A program made the translations under genes and the position numbers. The notes beneath the pieces were generated by a model. That model saw only the letters and a program-made list of their open reading frames with translations. It was not told the origin of the DNA and did not search any database. Positions 1-6,790 of a stretch of DNA of 21,621 nucleotides are shown piece after piece (within the stretch, counting starts at the first letter, position 1; each line of letters starts with the position of its first letter). This stretch comes from an uncultured Clostridia bacterium (GTDB taxonomy: Bacteria > Bacillota > Clostridia > UBA1381), in NCBI GenBank assembly GCA_934487205.1, contig CAKSRS010000047.1:1-21621 (forward strand). The letters are read 5' to 3'.

Positions 1-1
1 G

Positions 2-505
2 GCATATATCGAAAGAAAAGATTTTGAGCAGGCGAAAAAATATATTGAAGATATTTCCGAAAAAATTGACTCGTGCAAAACCGGCATTAATACGGGAAAT
101 GTGGCGCTTGACGCGTTGCTGAGCACCAAAAAGGCACTGGCGGAAAGCAAAGACATACTGTTTAATCTTAAAGTGCAGATACCGGAGCGTCTGCCGATTG
201 AGCCGCTCGACCTCTGCGTTATATTCGGTAATGCACTGGATAATGCGATAGAGGCTTGCGACAAAATATCCGAAAAGCGGGAAATTGACGTAACAATTGC
301 CATGCAGAATGATTTTCTGTTCTGCAAAATCATAAATACAGCACAGCGGGGCGGCACAATATCCAAAACATCAAAAGCTGATAAAAATAATCACGGATTC
401 GGTCTGGAAAATATTAAAACCGCCCTTGCCAAATATGACAGCAAACCTCAAATTGAATATGACGACAACAAATTTACATTAAAATTTGTAATTTGTGTGA
501 AGTAA
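2..505 (+). CDS. AgrC-like sensor histidine kinase, C-terminal GHKL part (5' truncated by window)
   Basis: The reading frame is open from base 2, so this is the last 167 residues of a longer protein. The visible part is a GHKL ATPase domain. The N-box reads GNALDNAIEAC, a hallmark of AgrC/ComD-type (HPK10-like) kinases, and the G-box reads HGFGLENIK near the C-terminus. The segment before the N-box, with alternating charged helices, fits the dimerisation region of such kinases; the sensor membrane half lies outside the window. Its place directly upstream of agrB and agrD supports a role as receptor for the AgrD-derived peptide, signalling to a LytTR response regulator that should lie further upstream. 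The family assignment is secure; the ligand is inferred from gene order. Confidence 0.88.
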   Translation, partial: AYIERKDFEQAKKYIEDISEKIDSCKTGINTGNVALDALLSTKKALAESKDILFNLKVQIPERLPIEPLDLCVIFGNALDNAIEACDKISEKREIDVTIAMQNDFLFCKIINTAQRGGTISKTSKADKNNHGFGLENIKTALAKYDSKPQIEYDDNKFTLKFVICVK

Positions 506-512
506 AATATTA

Positions 513-552
513 TCCGAAACGGTGTAAAAAAAATTCCGTTTCGGAATTTTTT
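513..552 (+). terminator. Rho-independent terminator after the kinase gene
   Basis: A 10-bp perfect inverted repeat, TCCGAAACGG (513-522) and CCGTTTCGGA (536-545), is followed by an ATTTTTT tract to 552. A second mutually exclusive hairpin, ATTCCG-TTT-CGGAAT (533-547) flanked by an A run and a T run, uses the same right arm. It begins 7 bp after the kinase stop and separates the kinase transcript from agrBD. Confidence 0.8.
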
Positions 553-573
553 ACCCGTTTTTTTACCAATTTT

Positions 574-603
574 GTCATTTTGACGGTCGTTTAGGACATT
601 TTG
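574..603 (+). promoter_or_regulatory. Candidate LytTR (AgrA-like) direct-repeat binding site
   Basis: GTCATTTTG (574-582) and GACATTTTG (595-603) match at 8 of 9 positions. Their starts are 21 bp apart, two helical turns, and the second copy abuts the -35 box at 604. LytTR regulators such as AgrA and VirR typically bind two 9-bp direct repeats about 12 bp apart just upstream of a promoter, and this geometry fits. The repeat sequence itself does not clearly match the staphylococcal consensus, so regulator identity is inferred from the agr context. Confidence 0.5.
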
Positions 604-633
604 TTGATTTTTTGTGGTAAAATGTGTTATGAT
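604..633 (+). promoter_or_regulatory. Promoter of agrBD
   Basis: TTGATT (604-609) and TATGAT (628-633) are separated by 18 bp, a fair sigma-A match. A strong ribosome binding site, AAGGAGGG, follows at about 643-650 with agrB starting at 657. Confidence 0.6.
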
Positions 634-656
634 ATTAATTGCAAGGAGGGGTGTAA

Positions 657-1241
657 ATGAACACGGTTTCTGAAAAAATTTCCAACGTATTATGGGAGCA
701 AGGTATTTTAAAAAAAGATGATAAAAATATTTGCAGCTACGGTTTAGACATTTTGATATCATCCGTTGCCGAAGTAACGGCAATTTTAATAATTTCATTG
801 TTGGTAAATAATTTCAGGGAGACAGCAGTGTTTTTTGCAGCGTTTATACCCCTTCGAATATTTGCCGGCGGTTACCACGCGAAAACAAGAATGCGATGCT
901 TTTTTGTTTCATTGGCGGTGTATGCCGTTTTCAGCGTAGTTGTGCGAACCATTCCTGCCGGCAAGTATTCATTGCTTAGTATAATTTCCGCACCGATATC
1001 GCTTGCGATTGTACTTGCTTTTGCGCCGGTTGTGCATAAAAACAAAAGCGCAAGTGAAAACGAAAGAAAAATTTACAGAGATAAAAGCATAAGAATATGT
1101 CTTGCGGAATCTGCAGTAATTTTTCTTGCGGTGTACATATTTAAAAGCAGCCGTTTTGCTGTATCCGCAGCACTGGGGCAATTGGCGGTAACTTTGTCAA
1201 TGCTCGCGGCGGTTATAAAAAATGAGTTTGATAATAAATGA
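657..1241 (+). CDS. agrB: AgrB-family peptide-processing membrane protease
   Basis: A 194-residue, strongly hydrophobic protein, the usual size for AgrB. The catalytic pair is visible in GGYHAKTRMRC, with His74 and Cys81 seven residues apart as in the AgrB cysteine protease family. Several hydrophobic segments (about 32-52, 56-68, 82-95, 105-122, 147-190) fit a polytopic membrane enzyme. AgrB removes the C-terminal tail of AgrD and forms the thiolactone ring of the autoinducing peptide. The start at 657 is set by AAGGAGGG six bases upstream. agrD follows after a 46-bp gap with its own ribosome binding site, so the two are probably cotranscribed from the promoter at 604-633. Confidence 0.93.
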   Translation: MNTVSEKISNVLWEQGILKKDDKNICSYGLDILISSVAEVTAILIISLLVNNFRETAVFFAAFIPLRIFAGGYHAKTRMRCFFVSLAVYAVFSVVVRTIPAGKYSLLSIISAPISLAIVLAFAPVVHKNKSASENERKIYRDKSIRICLAESAVIFLAVYIFKSSRFAVSAALGQLAVTLSMLAAVIKNEFDNK

Positions 1242-1287
1242 TTTCTTTACGATTTCATTTTGTATAAATATGAAGGAGGTGTTATGC

Positions 1288-1458
1288 ATGAAAAAATTCA
1301 AAGAGATGGCAAAAAAGTTTGTAGTTAAATACGGTGCAACTATTGCAGCATGTGCATTTGCAATTGTTACCGTTTCTGCAAATTCGTCTTGCTGCTTCCC
1401 TTATTATGAACCGGAAGAACCCGCAGGACTCAGCCGATTCAAAAAGGCAGACAGATAA
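1288..1458 (+). CDS. agrD: AgrD-like cyclic autoinducer peptide precursor
   Basis: A 56-residue precursor. The start at ATG 1288 is chosen because AAGGAGGT (1273-1280) lies 7 bp before it; earlier in-frame starts would place that site inside the gene. It has the three-part AgrD layout: an amphipathic, lysine-rich then hydrophobic leader (residues 1-30), a core NSSCCFPYY, and an acidic tail EPEEPAGL. By analogy with known AgrD peptides, AgrB should cut after Tyr40, and Cys36 would give a five-residue thiolactone ring CFPYY; Cys35 would give a six-residue ring. The adjacent cysteines make the ring choice uncertain. The tail resembles the conserved PEEL-type tail of clostridial cyclic lactone autoinducers. 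Confidence 0.9.
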   Translation: MKKFKEMAKKFVVKYGATIAACAFAIVTVSANSSCCFPYYEPEEPAGLSRFKKADR

Positions 1459-1471
1459 GTAAAGAATATAA

Positions 1472-1497
1472 CTACTTCCTCATTTTCGGGGAAGTAG
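1472..1497 (+). terminator. Hairpin between agrD and the SLH gene, possible partial terminator
   Basis: CTACTTCC (1472-1479) pairs with GGAAGTAG (1490-1497), 8 bp, with two more possible pairs inside. The following bases are T-rich (CTGTTGTTCTTT) but not a clean T run. It could attenuate read-through from agrBD into the SLH gene or stabilise the agrBD mRNA end. No convincing separate promoter for the SLH gene is seen. Confidence 0.45.
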
Positions 1498-1538
1498 CTG
1501 TTGTTCTTTATAAATATAATAATGAAAGGAATTTATAT

Positions 1539-3266
1539 ATGAAGAAAAGATTAATAACAACATGTGCAGTAACACTGATTGCAGCGTTGCTTTCAAGCGG
1601 AGCATATGCAAGCGAGAATCTTTCTGCATTAATTCAAAGAGCAACAGGTTCTGAACTGACTGAACTCCAAAATGCACTGGATAACAGCGGTATAATAAGA
1701 AGCAGAACCGGTGTAATGGTAACAACAGATGAAAAAGGTGACAATGTACAAAACACCGCAGTTTCGAACAGCAACATAAAGGCAGAGAATGCTGTTCGCG
1801 TATTTGATATAAAAATGGCAGACGGTATGACTTCCATAACGGATTTGCTTGATAAAGAAAATGAAAGATGGTTGCTTGTAACCGAAATACGCGGTGATTT
1901 GTGTTATATATACATAAGGAGAGGCGAGAATCTTGCAACCGCCACCGAAAGAATTAACGCCCTCAATGTTTCTGAGAAAGAAAAGGAGCGTATGATTGCA
2001 AACGCTGCAGAAAAAGAAGGCAAGTGGTACGTATATCAACTCAGTACACCGAGCAGTAACGGCGGCAGCAGATACACACTTTTTAATATGAAATCTATTG
2101 CCAATATTTTGGAAGAAAGTAATATATCGGGTGTAACAGCAATTGAATATATTCGTATCTCGAACTGCAATATGTATGCACTGTGGGTACAGACGGCGGA
2201 AGGTGAATATATTATTCCATATGTAACAGGTGAACAATTTGTTGATATGGTGAGCCATCAAGTATACCCGCTATCTTATGCGGCAGAACAATCCGCTCAT
2301 TCAGTGGAAAGAATGTTGGAATGGTACGAAAAAGCTGAACAGGAAGATGTAGATATTCCGAATGACGAAGTCATTGAAACAAAAGACAAATTAATACCTG
2401 AAACTGATACTAAAAATGAAAACAAACAGGAACAGGTAAAAGAGACTAAAGATGACACCGCAAAGAAGGACGAAACCAAAGAAACCGTCAAGGACGAACC
2501 GAAAACGGACGTAACTCCGGCGGACAAAACCGAGACTAAATCCGAGGATAAGACCGAATCGAAGGAAGATACCAAATCCGAGACTAAATCCGAAACACAG
2601 CCGGAGGAAAAGGCAGATGCCCCCCTTCCGTCACAGCCTGCAAAGAAGGAGTTTGTTGATGTTCCGGCAACGCACAGGGCATACGACGGTATCACAGAAC
2701 TTGCGGACAACGGTGTTTTGTCCGGCTATGAGGACGGCACATTCAGACCCGGCGCATACGTAACACGTGCGGAAATGTCAAGGATAATCTCAAGCGTGAC
2801 GGGTGGACTTACTGCCGAAACCCCCGATTCTGCCGAGTGCGATTTTTCGGACGTAAACACAGGTTATTGGGCTATGAATGACATTATTCGCTGCAAAGCC
2901 CTGGATTTGATTGACGGATACGGCGACGGAACCTTTAAGCCGAATGAAAACGTTTCCGTTGCGGAGGCTGCAAAGATTTGCCTGTCGGCGGCGGGATACA
3001 GCAGTTTGATTACGGAAAACAGCGATACCTGGTATACACCGTGGATTGACATGGCAGTTAAATATAAAATTCTCGACTCATCAGACATAGACCCCAACAG
3101 CAAAATGACAAGAGCTGATGTTGCGGAATTGGTATCAAAAACCATAAATTTACCACTGTGTGTATTTGCGGGTTATGATACCTCCGCGGGTGCAAAATAT
3201 CAATTTGCAGATGGCACGGACGGCGGCGAACTCAGAACTCTTTTAACAATATATCTTAAAAAATAG
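1539..3266 (+). CDS. Secreted SLH-domain surface protein
   Basis: A 575-residue protein with a signal peptide (MKKRLITTCA start, hydrophobic core, likely cut after AYA near residue 24). Residues about 25-270 form a domain I do not recognise. Residues about 280-370 are a low-complexity linker of K, E, D and T repeats. The C-terminal part holds S-layer homology modules: about 372-417 (FVDVPATH then GYEDGTFRPG and TRAEM), about 435-487 (FSDVNTGYW then GYGDGTFKPN), and a degenerate third at about 495-540 (WYTPWIDMAVKYKIL, TRADVAEL). SLH modules anchor proteins non-covalently to secondary wall polymers. The start has AAAGGA nine bases upstream. Being 80 bp after agrD on the same strand, it may be quorum-controlled by read-through (inference). 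Confidence 0.9.
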   Translation: MKKRLITTCAVTLIAALLSSGAYASENLSALIQRATGSELTELQNALDNSGIIRSRTGVMVTTDEKGDNVQNTAVSNSNIKAENAVRVFDIKMADGMTSITDLLDKENERWLLVTEIRGDLCYIYIRRGENLATATERINALNVSEKEKERMIANAAEKEGKWYVYQLSTPSSNGGSRYTLFNMKSIANILEESNISGVTAIEYIRISNCNMYALWVQTAEGEYIIPYVTGEQFVDMVSHQVYPLSYAAEQSAHSVERMLEWYEKAEQEDVDIPNDEVIETKDKLIPETDTKNENKQEQVKETKDDTAKKDETKETVKDEPKTDVTPADKTETKSEDKTESKEDTKSETKSETQPEEKADAPLPSQPAKKEFVDVPATHRAYDGITELADNGVLSGYEDGTFRPGAYVTRAEMSRIISSVTGGLTAETPDSAECDFSDVNTGYWAMNDIIRCKALDLIDGYGDGTFKPNENVSVAEAAKICLSAAGYSSLITENSDTWYTPWIDMAVKYKILDSSDIDPNSKMTRADVAELVSKTINLPLCVFAGYDTSAGAKYQFADGTDGGELRTLLTIYLKK

Positions 3267-3277
3267 AAATATATAAA

Positions 3278-3323
3278 ACCGCCCGGTAGAGGTAATAAAG
3301 CCTTTAAACCGGGCGGTCTTTTT
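3278..3323 (+). terminator. Intrinsic terminator after the SLH gene
   Basis: ACCGCCCGGT (3278-3287) and ACCGGGCGGT (3308-3317) form a perfect GC-rich 10-bp stem followed by CTTTTT. It lies between convergent genes; an A run before the left arm gives a short T run on the minus strand, so it may also end the DUF1275 operon. Confidence 0.9.
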
Positions 3324-3333
3324 ATATATTCTG

Positions 3334-4002
3334 TTATTCTTCCGATACAAACATCATTCCGAAACTTACAAAAAGCAGCAGACAGCACAGCCATATAGCT
3401 TTAGCGCCTATAGTTTTTGTAATAATCGTGCCTATGCCCGCGCCGACCGCGAACACCGCTATTACACCGAAATATGTTAATGCTTTTTTCAAAACAGCCT
3501 TGTCGTGCACATGAAAATATGCGCAAAGCGCCTCGACACCGCTGCGCATATTGCCGATACACATCGTACTTGCATATGCATGACCGCGGACTTTATGAAA
3601 TGTTTGCACCTGCATTGCGCACACAAAGGAGACAAGCGCATTTGCAAGCACATTAATTCGCTGCGGCATAAATCCTACGCCAAACAGCATTACTATCTCC
3701 ATTATCAGAATAATCTGACGCCAATGTATTTTTTCGCATGTTTTATAGCGCACATGTATAAGCTCCGCCGCTGCCGTTCCGACAAGGAATGACACCACCG
3801 GAATTAAATATTTCACAACCGTGCCCCACTCGCCCACAAAAAATGCCGAACTGAGCAAAACTATATTGCCCGTCTGCGCATTGGCAAAAACCTCACCGCG
3901 GCAGCAATATGTGTATGCGTCCTGAAAGCCGCCCGACAAAATCACAAATAAAGCCGTACGAAAAGCATCGGACATTTGTCCGTTTATTTTTTGATGTACC
4001 AT
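3334..4002 (-). CDS. DUF1275 / YoaK-like integral membrane protein
   Basis: A 222-residue hydrophobic protein. The N-terminal signature GGFQDAYTYCCRGEVFANAQTGN matches the family pattern GGxxDAxxY...VFAxxxTGN, and about six transmembrane segments follow (for example residues 63-80, 89-104, 117-131, 175-195 and 199-217). The molecular function of the family is not established; transport has been suggested. It starts six bases after the stop of the small membrane protein upstream, so the two are one operon. Its own ribosome binding site (GGGA) is weak, which suggests translational coupling. Confidence 0.85.
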   Translation of the reverse strand: MVHQKINGQMSDAFRTALFVILSGGFQDAYTYCCRGEVFANAQTGNIVLLSSAFFVGEWGTVVKYLIPVVSFLVGTAAAELIHVRYKTCEKIHWRQIILIMEIVMLFGVGFMPQRINVLANALVSFVCAMQVQTFHKVRGHAYASTMCIGNMRSGVEALCAYFHVHDKAVLKKALTYFGVIAVFAVGAGIGTIITKTIGAKAIWLCCLLLFVSFGMMFVSEE

Positions 4003-4008
4003 ATTGAA

Positions 4009-4260
4009 TCATTCCCATGAAAAAGTAAATACAAACGCTGTGTATGACAGCATAAACCCCAGCGTGCCAAGCGTAAAAACCGCATAACCGCCGCTTATGA
4101 TTTTTGAGATACAGCACAGCAAAAAGCCCAGTCCCATACAGACTGCGGCAAAGCGTTCAACCGCGCTGCCATGCGCTTTTTTATATGCCAGATTGAAAAC
4201 CATAACAAGCATTGCCATATCTAACATGACGACCGTAAATACCTCGAGTGCAAATTTCAT
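4009..4260 (-). CDS. Small membrane protein of unknown function
   Basis: An 83-residue protein with three hydrophobic stretches (about 5-24, 38-56 and 60-80) and almost no soluble region. I do not recognise the family. A GAAGGAA ribosome binding site lies about eight bases before the ATG. It is the first gene of a two-gene operon with the DUF1275 protein and is transcribed divergently from the LysR-type gene, an arrangement in which the regulator often controls the divergent genes. It could be an accessory subunit of its neighbour (inference). Confidence 0.7.
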   Translation of the reverse strand: MKFALEVFTVVMLDMAMLVMVFNLAYKKAHGSAVERFAAVCMGLGFLLCCISKIISGGYAVFTLGTLGFMLSYTAFVFTFSWE

Positions 4261-4313
4261 TTGAAATTCCTTCTTTCTCTAAATGCCTGCCCTTGACTTT
4301 CAGGACATCATAT

Positions 4314-4342
4314 ATTATAATATATTTATTGATATATGTAAA
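4314..4342 (-). promoter_or_regulatory. Promoter of the small-membrane-protein/DUF1275 operon
   Basis: On the minus strand, TTTACA (complement of 4337-4342) and TATAAT (complement of 4314-4319) are spaced by exactly 17 bp. The surrounding 60 bp are nearly pure A/T, the likely region for LysR-type operator sites, but no single T-N11-A box stands out because of the composition. A plus-strand TTGATA at 4329-4334 followed 16 bp later by TATATA could serve the LysR gene. Confidence 0.65.
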
Positions 4343-4408
4343 ATGTATATTATATATACCTTATATATAAATTTAATATATTAGAAAAATCTTTCAAATA
4401 TGTGCTGT

Positions 4409-4452
4409 CGCCGCTTAAAATGCGGCTAATTTATACAGCCGCAAAAGCGGCG
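4409..4452 (+). promoter_or_regulatory. Long leader hairpin directly upstream of the LysR-type gene
   Basis: The outer stem pairs CGCCGCTT (4409-4416) with AAGCGGCG (4445-4452). The inner stem pairs TGCGGCT (4421-4427) with AGCCGCA (4437-4443). Alternative short hairpins (GCCGC with GCGGC at 4410-4426 and at 4438-4451) use the same bases. The structure ends one base before the AAGGGGA ribosome binding site, so its folding could affect translation. It lacks a T tract, so it is not a terminator. Confidence 0.6.
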
Positions 4453-4465
4453 GAAGGGGAATAAT

Positions 4466-5350
4466 ATGGATATAAGTTATGATTATTACAGGATTTTTTA
4501 CTATGTTGCAAAGTACGGAACGATATCAAAAGCGGCAAAAATTCTGCTGAATAACCAACCGAATTTGACGCGGACAATAAAACTTCTTGAAAGTCAGCTT
4601 GGCTGTCCGCTGTTTCTGCGAACGGGCCGCGGCATGAAACTTACTGCCGAGGGCGAAACGCTGTACTCGCATGTACGCATTGCCGTTGAGCATATTGAGA
4701 CCGCGGAAAATGAACTTGCACAGAGCGCCAATCTGGAAAACGGAACGGTGTTTGTCGCGGCAAGCGAAGTCGCTCTCCGCTGTCTTTTATTGCCTGTTTT
4801 AAAAGAGTATCGGCATCTTTACCCGGGAATACATATCAGAATAAGCAACCATTCAACTCCACAGGCAATTGCCGAACTCAAAGAAGGTACAGCTGATTTT
4901 GCCGTGGTAACCACGCCGACGGTTCACGCCGGCACTCTTACCGAAAAAAGCGTAAAATTAATACGCGAAACGGCTATTTGTTCGCCGAAATTTTCAGCTC
5001 TTACAGGTAAAAAAATATCACTTGCCGAGCTTAAAGAATATCCGCTGATTTCCCTCGGAAGCGATACTATGTCTTATGAATTTTATTCGGAATTTTTCAA
5101 AAACCACGGCGAATTATATCAGCCGGATATTGAGGCATTTACCGCCGACCAAATTCTGCCCATCGTGGAGGCGGGGCTCGGAATCGGATTTGTCCCGCAG
5201 GAATTTGTTCATGAGTCCGATAATGTGGCAATAATTGACCTTGCCGAAGAAATACCCATGCGCAGTATTTGCCTTATAAAAAGAACCGAGCAGCCGCTTA
5301 GTGCCGCCGCCCGGGAATTGGAAAAAATGATATTAAATTATCTTAATTAA
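4466..5350 (+). CDS. LysR-family transcriptional regulator
   Basis: A 294-residue protein, the normal length for the family. Residues about 1-62 are the winged helix-turn-helix (YYVAKYGTISKAAKILLNNQ, then TRTIKLLESQLGCPLFLRTG), followed by a linker helix and a two-lobed effector-binding domain (about 90-294, with the ADFAVVTTP segment and GLGIGFVPQEFV near the end). The effector cannot be read from sequence. The start at 4466 has AAGGGGA about six bases upstream. It is divergent from the small-membrane-protein/DUF1275 operon, which is its most likely target. Its stop overlaps the stop of the convergent tagO-like gene by four bases, with no terminator visible between them. Confidence 0.93.
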   Translation: MDISYDYYRIFYYVAKYGTISKAAKILLNNQPNLTRTIKLLESQLGCPLFLRTGRGMKLTAEGETLYSHVRIAVEHIETAENELAQSANLENGTVFVAASEVALRCLLLPVLKEYRHLYPGIHIRISNHSTPQAIAELKEGTADFAVVTTPTVHAGTLTEKSVKLIRETAICSPKFSALTGKKISLAELKEYPLISLGSDTMSYEFYSEFFKNHGELYQPDIEAFTADQILPIVEAGLGIGFVPQEFVHESDNVAIIDLAEEIPMRSICLIKRTEQPLSAAARELEKMILNYLN

Positions 5351-6417
5351 TCCGCATTTTTGTCGCTCTCGTCATCTTCGGGCGGGGTATTACTGCGCAA
5401 ACCTTCAATAATCAGGAACAGCAATACGCAAATCAACAAAATAAGCGCCCTCAAAGTTCCACTTTCTGCAAGAATAACCGCCGTTATTCCTAAAATTCCG
5501 CTTATTGTGTATAGAATAAATACTGTCTGTTTCTGCGAAAATCCCATGTCAATCAGACGGTGATGCAGATGCCCGCGGTCTGCAGTCATGGGACTTTGTC
5601 CGTGATAAATTCGTCTTATCATAGCAAATAATGCGTCAAAAAGCGGCAATCCGAGAATCAGCAAAGGTACTGCAAACGATATGATTGCATAACTTTTAAA
5701 CACGCCCTGTATCGACAGCGTCGCAAGCATGAATCCCAAAAATGTGGAACCTGTATCACCCATAAAAATCTTTGCCGGATTGAAATTAAACGGCAAAAAT
5801 CCGAAACATGCGCCCATTATCGCAAGACCTACCGTTGCTACGGAGTACTCGCCGACGCGCACCGCGATAAATACCAAACTTACCGACATAATCGCCGATA
5901 CGCCCGCCGCCAAGCCGTCCAGTCCGTCAATGAAGTTAACGGCATTGGTTATAAACACAATCCATAAAACGGTGGTCACGCCTGAGAGCCAATCCGGCAA
6001 GACAACATACGGATTATCGGAAAAAATGTTGGGGTTCGTTAATACCGTTATCCGGATATTTCCGAATATTATTACCACCAGAGCCGCAATTATTTGAATA
6101 CAGAATTTCAGTTTTGCGTCAAGGTTTTTGCAATCGTCCACAACACCCATTACGGCTATAATTGCCGCTCCCGCCAAAATTGCACCGAGCGAACGCGTCA
6201 ATTGCCCGAAACAGCAAATCGCAACCGTAAATCCAAAGATTATCGCAAGTCCGCCCAGGCGCGGTATCGGTTTTTTGTGCATTCTGCGCGAATCACGCGG
6301 GACATCTATTGCACCGATTTTGAAGGCAAATCGGTATACAATCGGTGTCGCCGCAAAGCTGAATGCAAATGCGACCACAAAGGTCAGTATTAAAATCAAA
6401 ATTTCTTTAGTATCCAT
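5347..6417 (-). CDS. tagO: TagO/WecA-type undecaprenyl-phosphate GlcNAc-1-phosphate transferase
   Basis: A 356-residue polytopic membrane enzyme of the MraY/WecA superfamily. Signatures are HKKPIPRLGG (47-56), the Asp pair in GVVDDCKNL (94-95), NAVNFIDGLDGLAAG (158-172), FMGDTGS (Asp221) and HLHHRL (283-288), the last typical of the TagO/WecA rather than MraY branch. It would load N-acetylhexosamine phosphate onto undecaprenyl phosphate, the first step of wall teichoic acid or a secondary wall polymer. The ATG at 6417 is preferred because GGAG lies six bases upstream; an ATG four codons earlier would place that site after it. wecB elsewhere in the window supplies a precursor for such polymers. 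The gene could be cotranscribed with trpS across the 367-bp gap or have its own promoter; none is obvious. Confidence 0.92.
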   Translation of the reverse strand: MDTKEILILILTFVVAFAFSFAATPIVYRFAFKIGAIDVPRDSRRMHKKPIPRLGGLAIIFGFTVAICCFGQLTRSLGAILAGAAIIAVMGVVDDCKNLDAKLKFCIQIIAALVVIIFGNIRITVLTNPNIFSDNPYVVLPDWLSGVTTVLWIVFITNAVNFIDGLDGLAAGVSAIMSVSLVFIAVRVGEYSVATVGLAIMGACFGFLPFNFNPAKIFMGDTGSTFLGFMLATLSIQGVFKSYAIISFAVPLLILGLPLFDALFAMIRRIYHGQSPMTADRGHLHHRLIDMGFSQKQTVFILYTISGILGITAVILAESGTLRALILLICVLLFLIIEGLRSNTPPEDDESDKNAD

Positions 6418-6483
6418 TTTAATCTCCATTCTGCCGTAAAAACGTCAGTTAAATTTGTATGTACTAAAAGCCGTTGTTTTTCG

Positions 6484-6563
6484 CTTATAAAAGTAAAATA
6501 TACACTTATACGCCGGTACCCCGAGATGTTCAATATGCATAAAATGCGCCGCTTTCCGCAACC
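6484..6563. repeat. Degenerate copy of the trpS-tagO repeat
   Basis: The segment GGTACCCCGAG (6515-6525) followed by AATATG, AAAATGCGCCGC and TTCCGCA corresponds to the right half of the two better copies that follow (GGTACTCCGAG, AATATG, AAATGC, TTCCGCA). The left half is not recognisable and the apex hairpin is reduced to GGTACC. Confidence 0.55.
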
Positions 6564-6790
6564 TTCCGCATTTTCCACTGTAAAGGCAAGATTGCCGACA
6601 GTTTGCTCTTATGAACTGCAACGGCGTACGTTGGTACTCCGAGCAGTGAATATGAGTGAAATGCATCGCCTTCCGCATTCTCCACTGTAAAGGCAAGGTG
6701 CAAGCAGTTTGCTCTTATGAACTGCGACGGCGTACGTTGGTACTCCGAGCAGTGAATATGAGTGAAATGCGCCGCATATTGCCTTTACAG
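6564..6790. repeat. Tandem quasi-palindromic repeat after trpS, period 107 bp
   Basis: Two near-identical units start at 6564 and 6671. Each contains CTGTAAAGGCAA (6578-6589 and 6685-6696), a GCAGTT...GAACTGC segment, and an apex CGGCGTAC-GTTG-GTACTCCG (6622-6641 and 6728-6747). The second unit is closed by TTGCCTTTACAG (6779-6790), a perfect 12-bp inverted match to its left arm that includes the trpS stop codon. The whole 106 bp (6685-6790) can fold as one long imperfect hairpin centred on the GTTG loop. With the degenerate copy upstream it fills the gap between trpS and tagO. No transposase is nearby. Confidence 0.85.

Noticed and set aside
448..798. Minus-strand open frame of 116 codons across the agr promoter
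   Set aside because: It covers a terminator, promoter and the start of agrB, and has no ribosome binding site.
2297..2710. Minus-strand open frame of 137 codons rich in Ser and Val
   Set aside because: It is the antisense of the K/E/T-rich linker of the SLH protein; low-complexity codons leave the reverse strand open.
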